Positions 15,168 to 23,325 of a DNA stretch of 64,000 nucleotides are shown in pieces. Origin of the DNA: Brachybacterium sacelli (GTDB lineage: Bacteria; Actinomycetota; Actinomycetes; Actinomycetales; Dermabacteraceae); contig NZ_JAGIOD010000002.1 of NCBI RefSeq assembly GCF_017876545.1, positions 248,001-312,000 of the forward strand. The letters are read 5' to 3'. The translations under genes and the position numbers were made by a program. The number at the start of each line of letters is the position of its first letter. Within the stretch, counting starts at the first letter, position 1. Under the pieces are notes generated by a model that worked only from the letters and a program-made list of their open reading frames with translations, was not told where the DNA came from and made no database searches.

Positions 15168-16049
15168 TCAGCTCTCGACGGCCGGGAGAATATCGGGGTT
15201 CTTCTCGAGCCAGGCCGCCACGGCCTCGGCCTCCTCGCCGTCGCCGTAATCGTTGACCAGGAGGTTCTCGAGGGACTCGTACTCCTGGTCGCTCAGGGCG
15301 ATGCCGGCGATGTACTCGGCGGCGTCGGCGAAGTCCTCCTGGAAACCTGCACGTGCGAGGACATGCATCGTCTCCGGTTCCCCGAAGGCGAGCTGCGGAT
15401 CCTCGAGGGCCTTCACCGGGTAGGTCTGGTTCGCCCAGAACGGACGCCAGAGGGTGACCACGATGTCCTCCTGCTCCGAGATCGCGCTCTCGAGCTCCGT
15501 GAGCATGGCGGCGGTCGAGGAGGTGAGGAACTCGAAGCCCTCCTCCAGCCCGTAGGCGGGCATGACGGAGTCCTCCACGGCGGCGGTGAGACCCGCGCCG
15601 GATTCGATGCCGACGAGGCGACCCTCGAACCGTGCCGGATCCGGGGCGAGCTCCGTGATCGAGGCGATGTCGGTGTATTCGGGCACCGCGAGCATGTTCA
15701 TCGCCCCGGAGTTGTAGGTCACGAGGTCCTCGATGTCCTCGCCGTACTCCTCCATGTAGGCGGCGTGGGTGACGTCGGGCCAGGCCGAGGAATAGATGTC
15801 GACGTCACCGTTGGCCAGCGCGGTGAACAGGAGCGCGGCATCCGAGAGGTTCTCGAACTCGATCTCGTGGCCGAGCGCCTCGAGCCGGTTCGCCAGCAGG
15901 TGCGCCATCGCGACGGTGTCCGACCAGGACTCCATGTACCCGATGGTGATCGGGTCGCCGGCGCCCCCGCCATCGGCGCTCGAGCAGCCCGCGAGGCCGA
16001 GGGCGGCCAGGCCGCTGCCGAGCAGTGCGCTTCGTCGTGTGATCGTCAT
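15168..16049 (-). CDS. Glycine betaine/proline ABC transporter substrate-binding lipoprotein, copy 1
   Basis: The 293-residue protein is a lipoprotein (LAALGLAGCSS lipobox) of the OpuAC/ProX type. It has ITIGYMESWSDTVAMAHLLANRLE at the first strand in two parts, and aromatic residues including YSSAWPDVTH and VVTLWRPFWANQTYPVK, consistent with a Trp cage for a quaternary amine. It would capture glycine betaine or a related compatible solute outside the membrane. AAGGAGA precedes the ATG at 16049. It is a clear paralogue of the gene at 16311-17267 and lies beyond a long hairpin, at the end of the same gene set. Confidence 0.87.
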   Translation of the reverse strand: MTITRRSALLGSGLAALGLAGCSSADGGGAGDPITIGYMESWSDTVAMAHLLANRLEALGHEIEFENLSDAALLFTALANGDVDIYSSAWPDVTHAAYMEEYGEDIEDLVTYNSGAMNMLAVPEYTDIASITELAPDPARFEGRLVGIESGAGLTAAVEDSVMPAYGLEEGFEFLTSSTAAMLTELESAISEQEDIVVTLWRPFWANQTYPVKALEDPQLAFGEPETMHVLARAGFQEDFADAAEYIAGIALSDQEYESLENLLVNDYGDGEEAEAVAAWLEKNPDILPAVES

Positions 16050-16146
16050 GTCTCTCCTTGAAGGGGTTCGTGCCGGGTGGTGAGGTGCGACCGGTCGGAC
16101 CCTGCGGGGCCGGTCACCTCGGCCGCGCGTGCGCAGTGCACGCGAA

Positions 16147-16185
16147 GAGACCGGAGCCCCGCCGTCATGGCGGGACACCGGTCTC
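16147..16185 (-). terminator. Long interrupted hairpin between the two substrate-binding protein genes
   Basis: Outer arms GAGACCGG (16147-16154) and CCGGTCTC (16178-16185) pair perfectly, and inner arms CCCGCC (16158-16163) and GGCGGG (16169-16174) pair around a 5-base loop. No U-tract follows. It may end or attenuate the transporter transcript before the second binding protein. Confidence 0.6.
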
Positions 16186-16310
16186 AGGTCGGGCGGCGCG
16201 GTGGGACCTCGGCCGTCGGCCGAGTCAGCGAGCGCTCATGCGCTCACGCACCTCCCGACCGCGGGGGTCAGGGATGGTCCGCGCGGGTCCCCGAGTTCAT
16301 CACGAGTAAA

Positions 16311-17267
16311 TCAGGCCTCCGGGGGCTCCGGGATGACGTCCGGGTTCTCCTCGAGCCAGGCCTCCACGGCCTCGGCTTCCTTGCCCTCGCCGAACTCGTT
16401 GACGACCTTGTCCTCCAGCGCGTTGTACTGCTCGTCGGAGATCTTGATCTGACTGAGGTAGTCGGCGACCTCGGGGAAGTCCTCCTGGAATCCACTGCGA
16501 CCCAGGATGTGCAGCGCCTCGGCCTCGCCGAACGCCCCCTTGGGGTCCTCGAGGGCCGTGACGTCATAGGTGGAGTTCGCCCAGAACGGCGTCCACAGGG
16601 TCACCACGATGTCCTCCTCCGCGTCGATCGCGCTGCCCAGCTCGGTGAGCATCGCCGGGGTGGAGGAGGTGACCAGCTCGAAGTCCTCGTCGAGCCCGTA
16701 CTCGGGCATGACCGAGTCCTGGGTCGCGCTGGTCAGACCGGCTCCGGACTCGATGCCGACGATACGGCCGCCGAAGCGATCGCCCTGTCCGACGAGCTCC
16801 TCGATCGAGGAGATGTCGACATAGCCCGGGACCGAGAGATTGAGCTTGGCACCCTCGTACCAGGCATCCAGATCCTCGATCTTGTCCCCGTACTCGTCCA
16901 TGTAGGCCTTGTGGGTGACCTCGGGCCATCCCGACGGGTTGATGTCGACGTCGCCCTCGGAGAGGCCTGCGTAGAGCAGACCGGCGTCGCTGATCTCGGT
17001 GTGTTCGATCTTGAAGCCCATCGCGGTCAGACGGTTCTCCAGCAGGTAGGCCATGCTCAGGCCGTCCGACCAGGAGGAGATGTAGCCGAGCTTGATGGTG
17101 TCGCCGGCGCCGCCGCCGCTGTCGCTGCCCGAGCCGCCGCCGCTGCCGCCGTCGCCGCTGCCGCCGCAGGCGGCGAGGCCGAGGCCCATCAGGCCGGCGC
17201 CGCCGCCCAGCATCGCGGCGCGACGGGAGACGCTGCTGCGGGGGAGTGTGAGTCGTCGGTACGTCAT
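16311..17267 (-). CDS. Glycine betaine/proline ABC transporter substrate-binding lipoprotein, copy 2
   Basis: A 318-residue lipoprotein with GLGLAACGGSG as lipobox, then a Gly/Ser spacer (about residues 37-54) and an OpuAC domain beginning DTIKLGYISSWSDGLSMAYL. Matching positions to copy 1 run through the whole domain (for example FWANSTYDVTALEDPKGAFGE against FWANQTYPVKALEDPQLAFGE), so they are duplicates that have diverged. The Gly/Ser spacer is missing in copy 1. AGGAAC lies before the ATG at 17267. It follows the permease gene by 49 bp and is the likely main binding protein. Confidence 0.88.
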   Translation of the reverse strand: MTYRRLTLPRSSVSRRAAMLGGGAGLMGLGLAACGGSGDGGSGGGSGSDSGGGAGDTIKLGYISSWSDGLSMAYLLENRLTAMGFKIEHTEISDAGLLYAGLSEGDVDINPSGWPEVTHKAYMDEYGDKIEDLDAWYEGAKLNLSVPGYVDISSIEELVGQGDRFGGRIVGIESGAGLTSATQDSVMPEYGLDEDFELVTSSTPAMLTELGSAIDAEEDIVVTLWTPFWANSTYDVTALEDPKGAFGEAEALHILGRSGFQEDFPEVADYLSQIKISDEQYNALEDKVVNEFGEGKEAEAVEAWLEENPDVIPEPPEA

Positions 17268-17316
17268 GATCGGTGTTCCTTTCACGGGGTGGTCGTGCAT
17301 GGATTCGAGGAGGTGC

Positions 17317-18225
17317 TCAGGCCGTGGCCCTGCGACGGCGAGCGGCGCTGATCACTCCGACCAGCGAGGACGGGTACTCCTTGGGGTTCCCGAGAGCCGC
17401 CGTCATGCGGTCGAGGAAGACCGCCAGGATCACGACGGAGAGGCCGGCCTCGACGCCCTGCGGGAGGTTCTGCGTGGAGACGGCGTCGGTGACCTCCTTG
17501 CCCAGGCCCTCGGCGCCGACCATGCCCGCGATGACGGCCATGGACAGCGAGAGCATGATGACCTGGTTGACGCCGGCCATGATCGTCGGCACTGCCAGGG
17601 GCAGCTGGATGCCGCGCAGGATCTGCCACGGCGTGGCGCCGAAGGACTCGCCGGCCTCGACCGTCTCGGGGTCGACCTGCCGGATGCCGAGCTCCGTCAT
17701 GCGCACGCCCGGGGGCAGCGCGAAGATCACCGTGGCGAACAGTCCCGGGGCGTAGCCCAGGGAGAAGAACAGCACCGCGGGGATCAGGTAGACGAAGGCG
17801 GGCATCGTCTGCATGAAGTCCAGCACCGGGCGCACGATGGCGCTGACCACCTTGTTCGAGCCGGCGAGGATGCCGACGGGTATCGCGATGATCACCGCCA
17901 CCAGCGTGGCGATGATGACCTGCGACATCAGCTGCAGCATCGCCTCCCACTGCTCCAGGGAGAGCACCAGCAGGAAGCCGACGATGGTCACCAGTGCGAA
18001 CTGCCAGGAACGCACCACGTAGGCGAGCACCGCGAACACCACGATGGCCAGCAGCGCCGGCACGGCGATCAGCCACTCGGCGAAGTGCTCGATCGGGAGG
18101 GCCATGCCCGCCTTCGCCGCGTCGAAGAACTCGGCGAAGGTGCTCTTCAGCCAGCTGAGCCCCTCGTCGGCCCAGTCACCGATCGGGATGTGCGGGAGGA
18201 TGCCGCTCTCGTCATCGGGATTCAT
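17317..18225 (-). CDS. Glycine betaine/proline ABC transporter permease (OpuAB/ProW type)
   Basis: The 302-residue permease has a soluble amphipathic N-terminus and about seven membrane segments. The EAA loop that contacts the ATPase reads EAGESFGATPWQILRGIQLP, and VRPVLDFMQTMPAFVYLIP is highly typical of ProW/OpuAB. Ala-Glu-Gly-Leu-Gly (GAEGLG) near the end is also a family mark. Its ATG (18225) overlaps the stop of the ATPase gene by ATGA, so the two are translationally coupled. It forms the channel for compatible solute import during osmotic stress. Confidence 0.9.
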   Translation of the reverse strand: MNPDDESGILPHIPIGDWADEGLSWLKSTFAEFFDAAKAGMALPIEHFAEWLIAVPALLAIVVFAVLAYVVRSWQFALVTIVGFLLVLSLEQWEAMLQLMSQVIIATLVAVIIAIPVGILAGSNKVVSAIVRPVLDFMQTMPAFVYLIPAVLFFSLGYAPGLFATVIFALPPGVRMTELGIRQVDPETVEAGESFGATPWQILRGIQLPLAVPTIMAGVNQVIMLSLSMAVIAGMVGAEGLGKEVTDAVSTQNLPQGVEAGLSVVILAVFLDRMTAALGNPKEYPSSLVGVISAARRRRATA

Positions 18226-19538
18226 CGGGCGTCACCTCCATCGGTGTGGTCGTCGGTACTGGGCTCGGCGGTTTCGGCACTCGGATCCGGGGAGGCAGCC
18301 GGATCCTGCGGTGGTTCGAGGTCCTCGGCCGGCGCGTCGGTGTCGCCGCGCTTGTCCTCGTTCGCCTCGCCGACGGCGGTGAGCAGGGTGACGCGCGGGA
18401 TGACGCCCTCGAAGCGGCCCTCGTCGTCGACGACGACCAGTGGGCTGCGGTTCTGCGCCGAGGCGGCGAACAGCTCCGCCAGCGGGGTGTCCTGCGAGAC
18501 GATCGGCATGCCGTGCTCGTCGGACCACGGGAGCTCGTTGCGGCCCTCGCTGACCGCGTGGGCGACGTCGTCCTCCCACAGCACTCCGGCCGGGGTGCGG
18601 TCGCGCCTCAGCACGATCAGCCAGGAGTTCTGGGTCTCCCGCAGCAGCTTGTGCGCGGTGCGGGGCCCCTGGGCGATGCCGAGGGTCTCCGGCGGCTGCT
18701 CCATGATCGAGGAGGCGGTGAGCACGCGGGAGCGGTCGACGTCCTGGATGAAGCGGGCGACGTAGTCGTTGGCGGGCTCGTTGAGGATCTCGTCGGAGGT
18801 GCCGACCTGCACGATGCGGCCGTCGCGCATCATGGCGATCCGGTCGCCGATGCGCATGGCCTCGTTGAGGTCGTGGGTGATGAACAGGACCGTCTTCTCC
18901 AGACGCTGCTGGAGCTCGATGAGCTGGTCCTGCATGTCACGACGGATCAGCGGGTCCAGCGCGGAGAAGGCCTCGTCCATCAGCATGATGTCGGTGCCGG
19001 CGGCCAGTGCACGGGCCAGGCCCACCCGCTGCTTCATGCCGCCGGAGAGGTTGTCGGGGTGGTAGCCGCCCCAGCCCTTCAGGCCGACCATCTCAAGGGC
19101 CTCGGCGGCCTTCTTCTCCCGCTCCGGGCGGCTCATGCCGCTGATCTTCAGGCCGTAGGCGGCGTTCTCGCCGACGGTGCGGTGGGGGAGGAGGGCGAAG
19201 TGCTGGAAGACCATGGAGATGCGCTGGCGGCGCACCGCGCGCACCTTCGCGGGGGACATGGACGAGAGCACCTCGTCGCCGATCCGCAGCTCACCCGCGG
19301 TCGCGGGCAGCAGCCCGTTGACCATGCGGATCAGCGTGGACTTGCCGGAGCCGGACAGACCCATGACGACGAAGATCTCGCCGGGGTCGACGCTGAAGCT
19401 CGCATCGATCACCGCTGCGGTGAGTCCTTCGTCGCGCAGTTCGGTGCGGGACCGCCCCTGCCGGAGCGCCTCCACTCCTCGAGCGGGCCGTCGACCGAAG
19501 ACCTTGTACAGGCCGTCGGCGGTGATGACTGGTGGCAC
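18222..19538 (-). CDS. Glycine betaine/proline ABC transporter ATP-binding protein with CBS domains (OpuAA/ProV type)
   Basis: A 438-residue ATPase. The Walker A is GLSGSGKST (60-68), the signature is NLSGGMKQRV, and Walker B is IMLMDEAFSALDP, all standard. After about residue 275 come two CBS repeats (including PLVVVDDEGRFEGVIPRVTLLTAV), used in this family to sense ionic strength or c-di-AMP, then an acidic low-complexity tail. The GTG at 19538 is preferred, since GAAGGAG lies 5 bases upstream. It is the first gene of the operon ATPase-permease-binding protein-(hairpin)-binding protein. Confidence 0.9.
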   Translation of the reverse strand: MPPVITADGLYKVFGRRPARGVEALRQGRSRTELRDEGLTAAVIDASFSVDPGEIFVVMGLSGSGKSTLIRMVNGLLPATAGELRIGDEVLSSMSPAKVRAVRRQRISMVFQHFALLPHRTVGENAAYGLKISGMSRPEREKKAAEALEMVGLKGWGGYHPDNLSGGMKQRVGLARALAAGTDIMLMDEAFSALDPLIRRDMQDQLIELQQRLEKTVLFITHDLNEAMRIGDRIAMMRDGRIVQVGTSDEILNEPANDYVARFIQDVDRSRVLTASSIMEQPPETLGIAQGPRTAHKLLRETQNSWLIVLRRDRTPAGVLWEDDVAHAVSEGRNELPWSDEHGMPIVSQDTPLAELFAASAQNRSPLVVVDDEGRFEGVIPRVTLLTAVGEANEDKRGDTDAPAEDLEPPQDPAASPDPSAETAEPSTDDHTDGGDAR

Positions 19539-19925
19539 TGGGGCTCCTTCGTCGGTAGACGTTCGGCAGGTGCGGACCGGCTTCCCTCTGCCTGGTCCCC
19601 CTCCTGCAGGGCACCGGTCCGACATGTCATGATCGCGCCTCTTCAGAGGCTCGGCAAACGGTCCGCGCCCAGGAACAGGGCTTTCATCCCCGGTCAGGTG
19701 CGGTCCCGAACGGTGCGCCGGTGCGGCGGGAGCGTTCGGGAAGTCCGTATGGCCTGGGATGACGCGGCAGGCGCTCGGACCAGCGTCCGGGCATCCGGAC
19801 TGTCGGACAATCCGGAGATAACTATTCGGTCACGTGCGCATTTCCGCGGCGCGCTGCGGCACCGGTGATGATCTGCGGCACGTTCCCCGACGGCCGGGCC
19901 GTGGGCCGACGGGACGCGGCGTGAG
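19539..19925. other. 387-bp gap upstream of the betaine transporter operon
   Basis: No credible gene. It holds a perfect 14-bp palindrome (GCCTCTTCAGAGGC, 19637-19650), a 6-bp-stem hairpin with a GCAT loop (GTCCGG/CCGGAC, 19785-19800) and repeated (C/T)CGGAC words between 19775 and 19810, next to the only A+T-rich patch (19815-19832). These are plausible sites for osmotic regulation. I do not recognise a known riboswitch here. Confidence 0.5.
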
Positions 19926-20675
19926 TCAGGATCGGGTCGGCAGGGTCTCGGCGAGGACGTCGCGAGTCTGCTGCCACGCGGCCTCGGCCGACGGTGCGTG
20001 ATACAAGGACGGGTGCGGGTTGTCGAAGGCGTGGCCGCCACCCTCGTGCAGGGCGAAGCGCACCTGGTCCCGGGTGCCACCGGCGGTGACTGCCTCACGG
20101 ATCTGCTCGACCGTCGCCGGCGGGATGAAGGCGTCGGCGGTGCCGAAGTGGTGCAGGCTCGGCACGGTGACGTGCTCCGCGAGGTCCAGCAGCGTCGGCA
20201 GCGCCGAGCCGTAGTAGCTCACCAGCACCGACGGTGCGCGCTCCTCGAGGGCCGCGGCAGCGGTGGTCGCGAAGGCGAGTCCCCCGCCGTAGCAGAAGCC
20301 GAGCAGGCCGACCCGTTCGGAGTCGACAGCGCCCTGCGCCCGCAGCGCGTTCAGGGCGGCGAGGGAGTCGGCCACGGCGCGGTCCCACGGCAGCTGCTGG
20401 GTCAGGTCCATTCCCTCGGCGAGCCAGGCCTCGGCGTTCTCCCCGTCCTCCAGGCCCACCACCGGCGGGTCCAGGCGAGCGAACAGCTGCGGGGCGAGCA
20501 CCGCGTAGCCGAGGGCCGCGAGATCCGCGCATCGCTGCTGCACATAGGCGGACAGCCCGAAGATCTCCTGCAGCACCACCAGGCCGGGCACCGGCTGCTC
20601 GAGGTTCTCGGGCAGCCAGAGCAGCCCGGGCAGGTCACCGGCATCGGTCGGGATCTGAGACGTCATCGCACTCAC
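19926..20675 (-). CDS. Dienelactone hydrolase family protein
   Basis: An alpha/beta hydrolase of 249 residues. The nucleophile elbow is GFCYGGG, with Cys as in dienelactone hydrolase; QEIFGLS supplies the conserved Glu, FGTADAFIP the Asp and GGGHAFDNP the His. The classical role is opening dienelactones in chlorocatechol breakdown, but most genomic copies act on unknown esters. No aromatic-degradation genes are nearby. The GTG at 20675 is chosen because a TACAGT box lies six bases before it. An ATG three codons in (20666) is the alternative. Confidence 0.87.
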   Translation of the reverse strand: MSAMTSQIPTDAGDLPGLLWLPENLEQPVPGLVVLQEIFGLSAYVQQRCADLAALGYAVLAPQLFARLDPPVVGLEDGENAEAWLAEGMDLTQQLPWDRAVADSLAALNALRAQGAVDSERVGLLGFCYGGGLAFATTAAAALEERAPSVLVSYYGSALPTLLDLAEHVTVPSLHHFGTADAFIPPATVEQIREAVTAGGTRDQVRFALHEGGGHAFDNPHPSLYHAPSAEAAWQQTRDVLAETLPTRS

Positions 20676-20681
20676 AGCGCG

Positions 20682-20687
20682 ACTGTA
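20682..20687 (-). promoter_or_regulatory. -10 box TACAGT, leaderless promoter of the hydrolase
   Basis: On the minus strand, TACAGT is followed by six bases and GTG at 20675. This spacing decides the start codon in favour of the GTG. Confidence 0.5.
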
Positions 20688-20711
20688 CCTCGGGCTGCGG
20701 CGGACCCTGGG

Positions 20712-21887
20712 TCAGACGAACAGGGCGAGCGCGTAGACCGCGAACAGCACCAGGTGGATCACCCCGTGGATCGACCTCGTGCGGGGGGCGGCCGTGGTGA
20801 CCGCGGAGACGACGAGGGTCGCACCGAGCAGGAGCAGGTTCACCCAGGACTCGGCGAGCACCACCTGCTGCCCGGTGAGGAGCCCGATCACCAGCACGGT
20901 CGGGATCGTGAGGCCGAAGGTGGAGACCAGGGCACCGTGGCAGAGATTGACCACCCGCTGGATCTCCCCGCCCAGCGCCGCACGGACTGCGGTGATCGAC
21001 TCCGGGGTGAACACGATCATGGCGATGAGCACGCCGCCCAGCGCGCCGGGCGCACCGAGTCGGGCCAGACCGTCGTCGAGCAGGCCGGCCATGTCGTGGG
21101 AGAGGAGCACGATGGGCAGCACGGTGGCGACCAGGAGCAGGGCGCGGGCCAGCAGTTCGCGGTGATGGGTGCGGAGAACCGCCGCGAGGGGGACGGATCG
21201 CGCGTCCTCCTGGGCGGGGTTATCGTGCTCCGTCGCGACGCCGACCTCCTGGAAGTCCGCGGCGCGGACACCGGTCTGGCGCCACAGGAAGGCCCCGTAG
21301 AGCACGACGGTCGCCACGGCGACCACGGCAGCCTGCACCGGGGCGAAGGAGCCGTCGCCGCCGACAAGCGCGGGCAGCGCGAAGGTGAGGCCGCCGAGGG
21401 CCGTCAGCAGCACGAGGTAGGTCGCGGTACCCGCGCGGTTCGCGGTCAGGCCGCCGTGGCGGATCCCCGCCGCGAGCAGGCAGATCCCGAGCGCCAGGTT
21501 CATGATGATCATCGAGACCGCCATCACCGAGTCGCGGGCGATGGTGGCGTGCTCGCCCGGGCCGAGCATCACGGCCGCGATCAGCACCACCTCGATCACC
21601 ACGATCGAGAGGGTCAGCACCAGAGTGCCGTAGGGGTCGCCCAGGCGGTGCGCGAGGGCCTCGGCCTGCTGCACGACGCCACCCGCGGCCACCACGATGA
21701 CCGACACGATCGCCGCCAGCAGTAGGAGCAGGACGGGCCCGGACAGCGCGCCCGGGTCAGGGGCGGCCACGACCATGGCCGCGACGGACGCCCAGCCGAG
21801 CACGAGGCGCACGAGCGCGTCGGGGGTCAGGAGCGTGGGGAGCAGGCGACGGCCGGTGAGGGCGGGGGAGCGGTCGGGCGACGGCAC
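20712..21887 (-). CDS. Ca2+/H+ (CaCA-family, ChaA-type) antiporter
   Basis: The 391-residue membrane protein has two homologous halves of about five helices. The first alpha repeat contains GDPYGTLVLTLSIVVIEVVL and the second VFTPESITAVRAALGGEIQR followed by HGALVSTFGLTIP, both with the ion-binding glutamates of ChaA-type exchangers. It would expel Ca2+ (possibly Na+ or K+) in exchange for protons. The GTG at 21887 is chosen, because GGAGG lies 8 bases before it; a GTG at 21977 gives 30 more polar residues and cannot be excluded. Confidence 0.85.
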   Translation of the reverse strand: MPSPDRSPALTGRRLLPTLLTPDALVRLVLGWASVAAMVVAAPDPGALSGPVLLLLLAAIVSVIVVAAGGVVQQAEALAHRLGDPYGTLVLTLSIVVIEVVLIAAVMLGPGEHATIARDSVMAVSMIIMNLALGICLLAAGIRHGGLTANRAGTATYLVLLTALGGLTFALPALVGGDGSFAPVQAAVVAVATVVLYGAFLWRQTGVRAADFQEVGVATEHDNPAQEDARSVPLAAVLRTHHRELLARALLLVATVLPIVLLSHDMAGLLDDGLARLGAPGALGGVLIAMIVFTPESITAVRAALGGEIQRVVNLCHGALVSTFGLTIPTVLVIGLLTGQQVVLAESWVNLLLLGATLVVSAVTTAAPRTRSIHGVIHLVLFAVYALALFV

Positions 21888-22036
21888 GGTGTGCGCCTCC
21901 AGTTCCGAGGCCGTCCTCGCCGGAGTCCCGGCGACCGGGTCGTCCCGGCCGCGGCGCCGCCGATCCGCGGGCGACACAGCTCCCACGGTAGGTGACCGGG
22001 AGCGGGAGGTGAAGCGCTGGTGAGCGACCTGACCGC

Positions 22037-22077
22037 ACCTCGGGGCGGGTCGGTCGCCGACCGGCCCGCCCCGAGGT
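22037..22077. terminator. 19-bp-stem hairpin with a 3-base loop
   Basis: Arms 22037-22055 and 22059-22077 pair along 19 positions with one T-G wobble; the outer part is ACCTCGGGGCGGG against CCCGCCCCGAGGT. It could stop transcription in either direction, but no annotated gene reads into it. Confidence 0.5.
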
Positions 22078-22144
22078 CCCCTGACGGACGACTCCTGACG
22101 CGCACCGACCAGTACCGAGGAGCACTGACGAAGGCAGTCCCGCG

Positions 22145-22182
22145 GCGCGGTCTCCCGGCTCGGGCGATCCGGGAGACCGCGC
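22145..22182. other. 14-bp-stem hairpin
   Basis: Arms 22145-22158 and 22169-22182 pair perfectly (core GCGGTCTCCCGG with CCGGGAGACCGC) around a 10-base loop. Confidence 0.5.
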
Positions 22183-22204
22183 ACGGTGATCTCGCGCGGT
22201 CATC

Positions 22205-22227
22205 TCGTGCGGATCTCCTCCGCACGA
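22205..22227. other. 9-bp-stem hairpin
   Basis: TCGTGCGGA and TCCGCACGA pair perfectly around a TCTCC loop. Confidence 0.5.
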
Positions 22228-22391
22228 CGCCTCTCGTCGGTGGTCCGGGTTACCTGTCCCGGCCTCCGCACGAAAGGACGCACCGGAGACACCGTGCCAA
22301 AAAGTCAAGGAAAGGTCAAGGAAGCGTCATGGATCCATGGCGTCGGAAGGTGTGCGCCCGGACGTCGGATCGCCTGCTAGAGTCGCCGACC

Positions 22392-22472
22392 ACTGACACG
22401 GGGTGCCGTCGACCGACGACGGCTGAGAACACACCCGTCGAACCTGCTCTGGTCTGCACCTGCGAAGGGATC
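22392..22472 (+). promoter_or_regulatory. TPP riboswitch (THI element)
   Basis: The conserved core is plain: ACGGGGTGC, then GGCTGAGA (CTGAGA at 22423-22428), ACACCCG (ACCCG at 22433-22437), CGAACCTG, and the closing GCACCTGCGAAGGGA. GAAGGGA (22464-22470) can act as the ribosome binding site of thiM, 9 bases before its ATG, so ligand binding would most simply block translation. A TAGAGT -10 box lies just upstream at 22378-22383. Confidence 0.93.
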
Positions 22473-22479
22473 GTCACTC

Positions 22480-23325
22480 ATGACTGCCAGCACGCCCGGC
22501 ATCCGACTCCGGCACGCCCTCGAGGTCCTGCGCGAGCGCAGCCCGCTCGTCCAGTGCCTCACCAACACCGTCGTCCAGCAGATCACCGCCGACGTCCTGC
22601 TGGCCGTCCGCGCAGCACCCGCGATGGTCGATCATCCGCGCGAGGCGCCCGTGTTCGCCGGTGTCGCCGATGCGCTCCTGGTCAACATCGGGACCGTGAC
22701 CCCCGGCCAGGTCGAGGCCATGCCCGCTGCGGCCCGCGCGGCCGGAGAGGCAGGGGCGCCCTGGGTGCTCGACCCGGTCGCCGTCGGCTCGTTACCCGTA
22801 CGCACTCCGCTCGCCCACGAGCTGCTCGCCCTCGGCCCCACCGCCGTCCGGGCCAACGCCTCCGAGATCGCGGCCCTGGCCGGCGAGGGCGCCGGCGGCC
22901 GCGGGGTCGACGCGACCGACTCCGTCGAGGCCGTCCTGCGCGCCGGCCGCGACCTGGCGCGCCGCAGCGGCGCGGTGGTCGCCGTCTCCGGCGAACGCGA
23001 CGCGATCATCTCCGCCGATCGCACCACGGTGCTCACCAGCGGGGACGCCCTGATGCCCCGGGTCATCGGCACCGGCTGCTCCCTCGGTGCCGTGTGCGCC
23101 GCCGTGCTCGGTGCCACTCGTGGCAGCGACCTCACCGCGCACGACGCGGTGCTGGCCGCCCACGCCCTGCTGGGTGCCGCGGGCACGGTCGCGGCCCGGT
23201 CGGCGCAGGGCGTCGGCTCCTTCGCGGTCGCCTGGCTCGACGCGCTGGACACCCTCACCCCCGAGGACGTCGTGACGCTGGTGGGGATCCAGGAGGATCC
23301 CGAGACGGCGGGGGTCATGGCGTGA
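22480..23325 (+). CDS. thiM: Hydroxyethylthiazole kinase
   Basis: The 281-residue protein is a ribokinase-fold ThiM. It opens with SPLVQCLTNTVVQQITADVLLA, the family's conserved N-terminal strand and loop (LTN-V); it has AWVLDPVAVG-like APWVLDPVAVGSLPVR, and GTGCSLGAVCAA as the anion hole with the catalytic Cys. It phosphorylates 4-methyl-5-(2-hydroxyethyl)thiazole for salvage into thiamine. It lies directly behind a TPP riboswitch and overlaps thiE by GTGA (23322-23325). Confidence 0.95.
   Translation: MTASTPGIRLRHALEVLRERSPLVQCLTNTVVQQITADVLLAVRAAPAMVDHPREAPVFAGVADALLVNIGTVTPGQVEAMPAAARAAGEAGAPWVLDPVAVGSLPVRTPLAHELLALGPTAVRANASEIAALAGEGAGGRGVDATDSVEAVLRAGRDLARRSGAVVAVSGERDAIISADRTTVLTSGDALMPRVIGTGCSLGAVCAAVLGATRGSDLTAHDAVLAAHALLGAAGTVAARSAQGVGSFAVAWLDALDTLTPEDVVTLVGIQEDPETAGVMA

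Larger units (their letters stand above)
21888..22391. other. About 500-bp divergent gap with three strong hairpins
   Basis: Between the antiporter (minus) and the TPP riboswitch (plus) there is no convincing gene. It contains three large perfect or near-perfect hairpins (22037-22077, 22145-22182, 22205-22227) and, after them, a possible 28-codon reading frame (22294-22380). This density of structure in a divergent promoter region is unusual and may mark a structured RNA. Confidence 0.5.

Noticed and set aside
19539..19925. Known riboswitch (c-di-AMP or guanidine type) before the betaine operon
   Set aside because: I looked for the conserved cores of these classes and did not find them; only simple palindromes are present.
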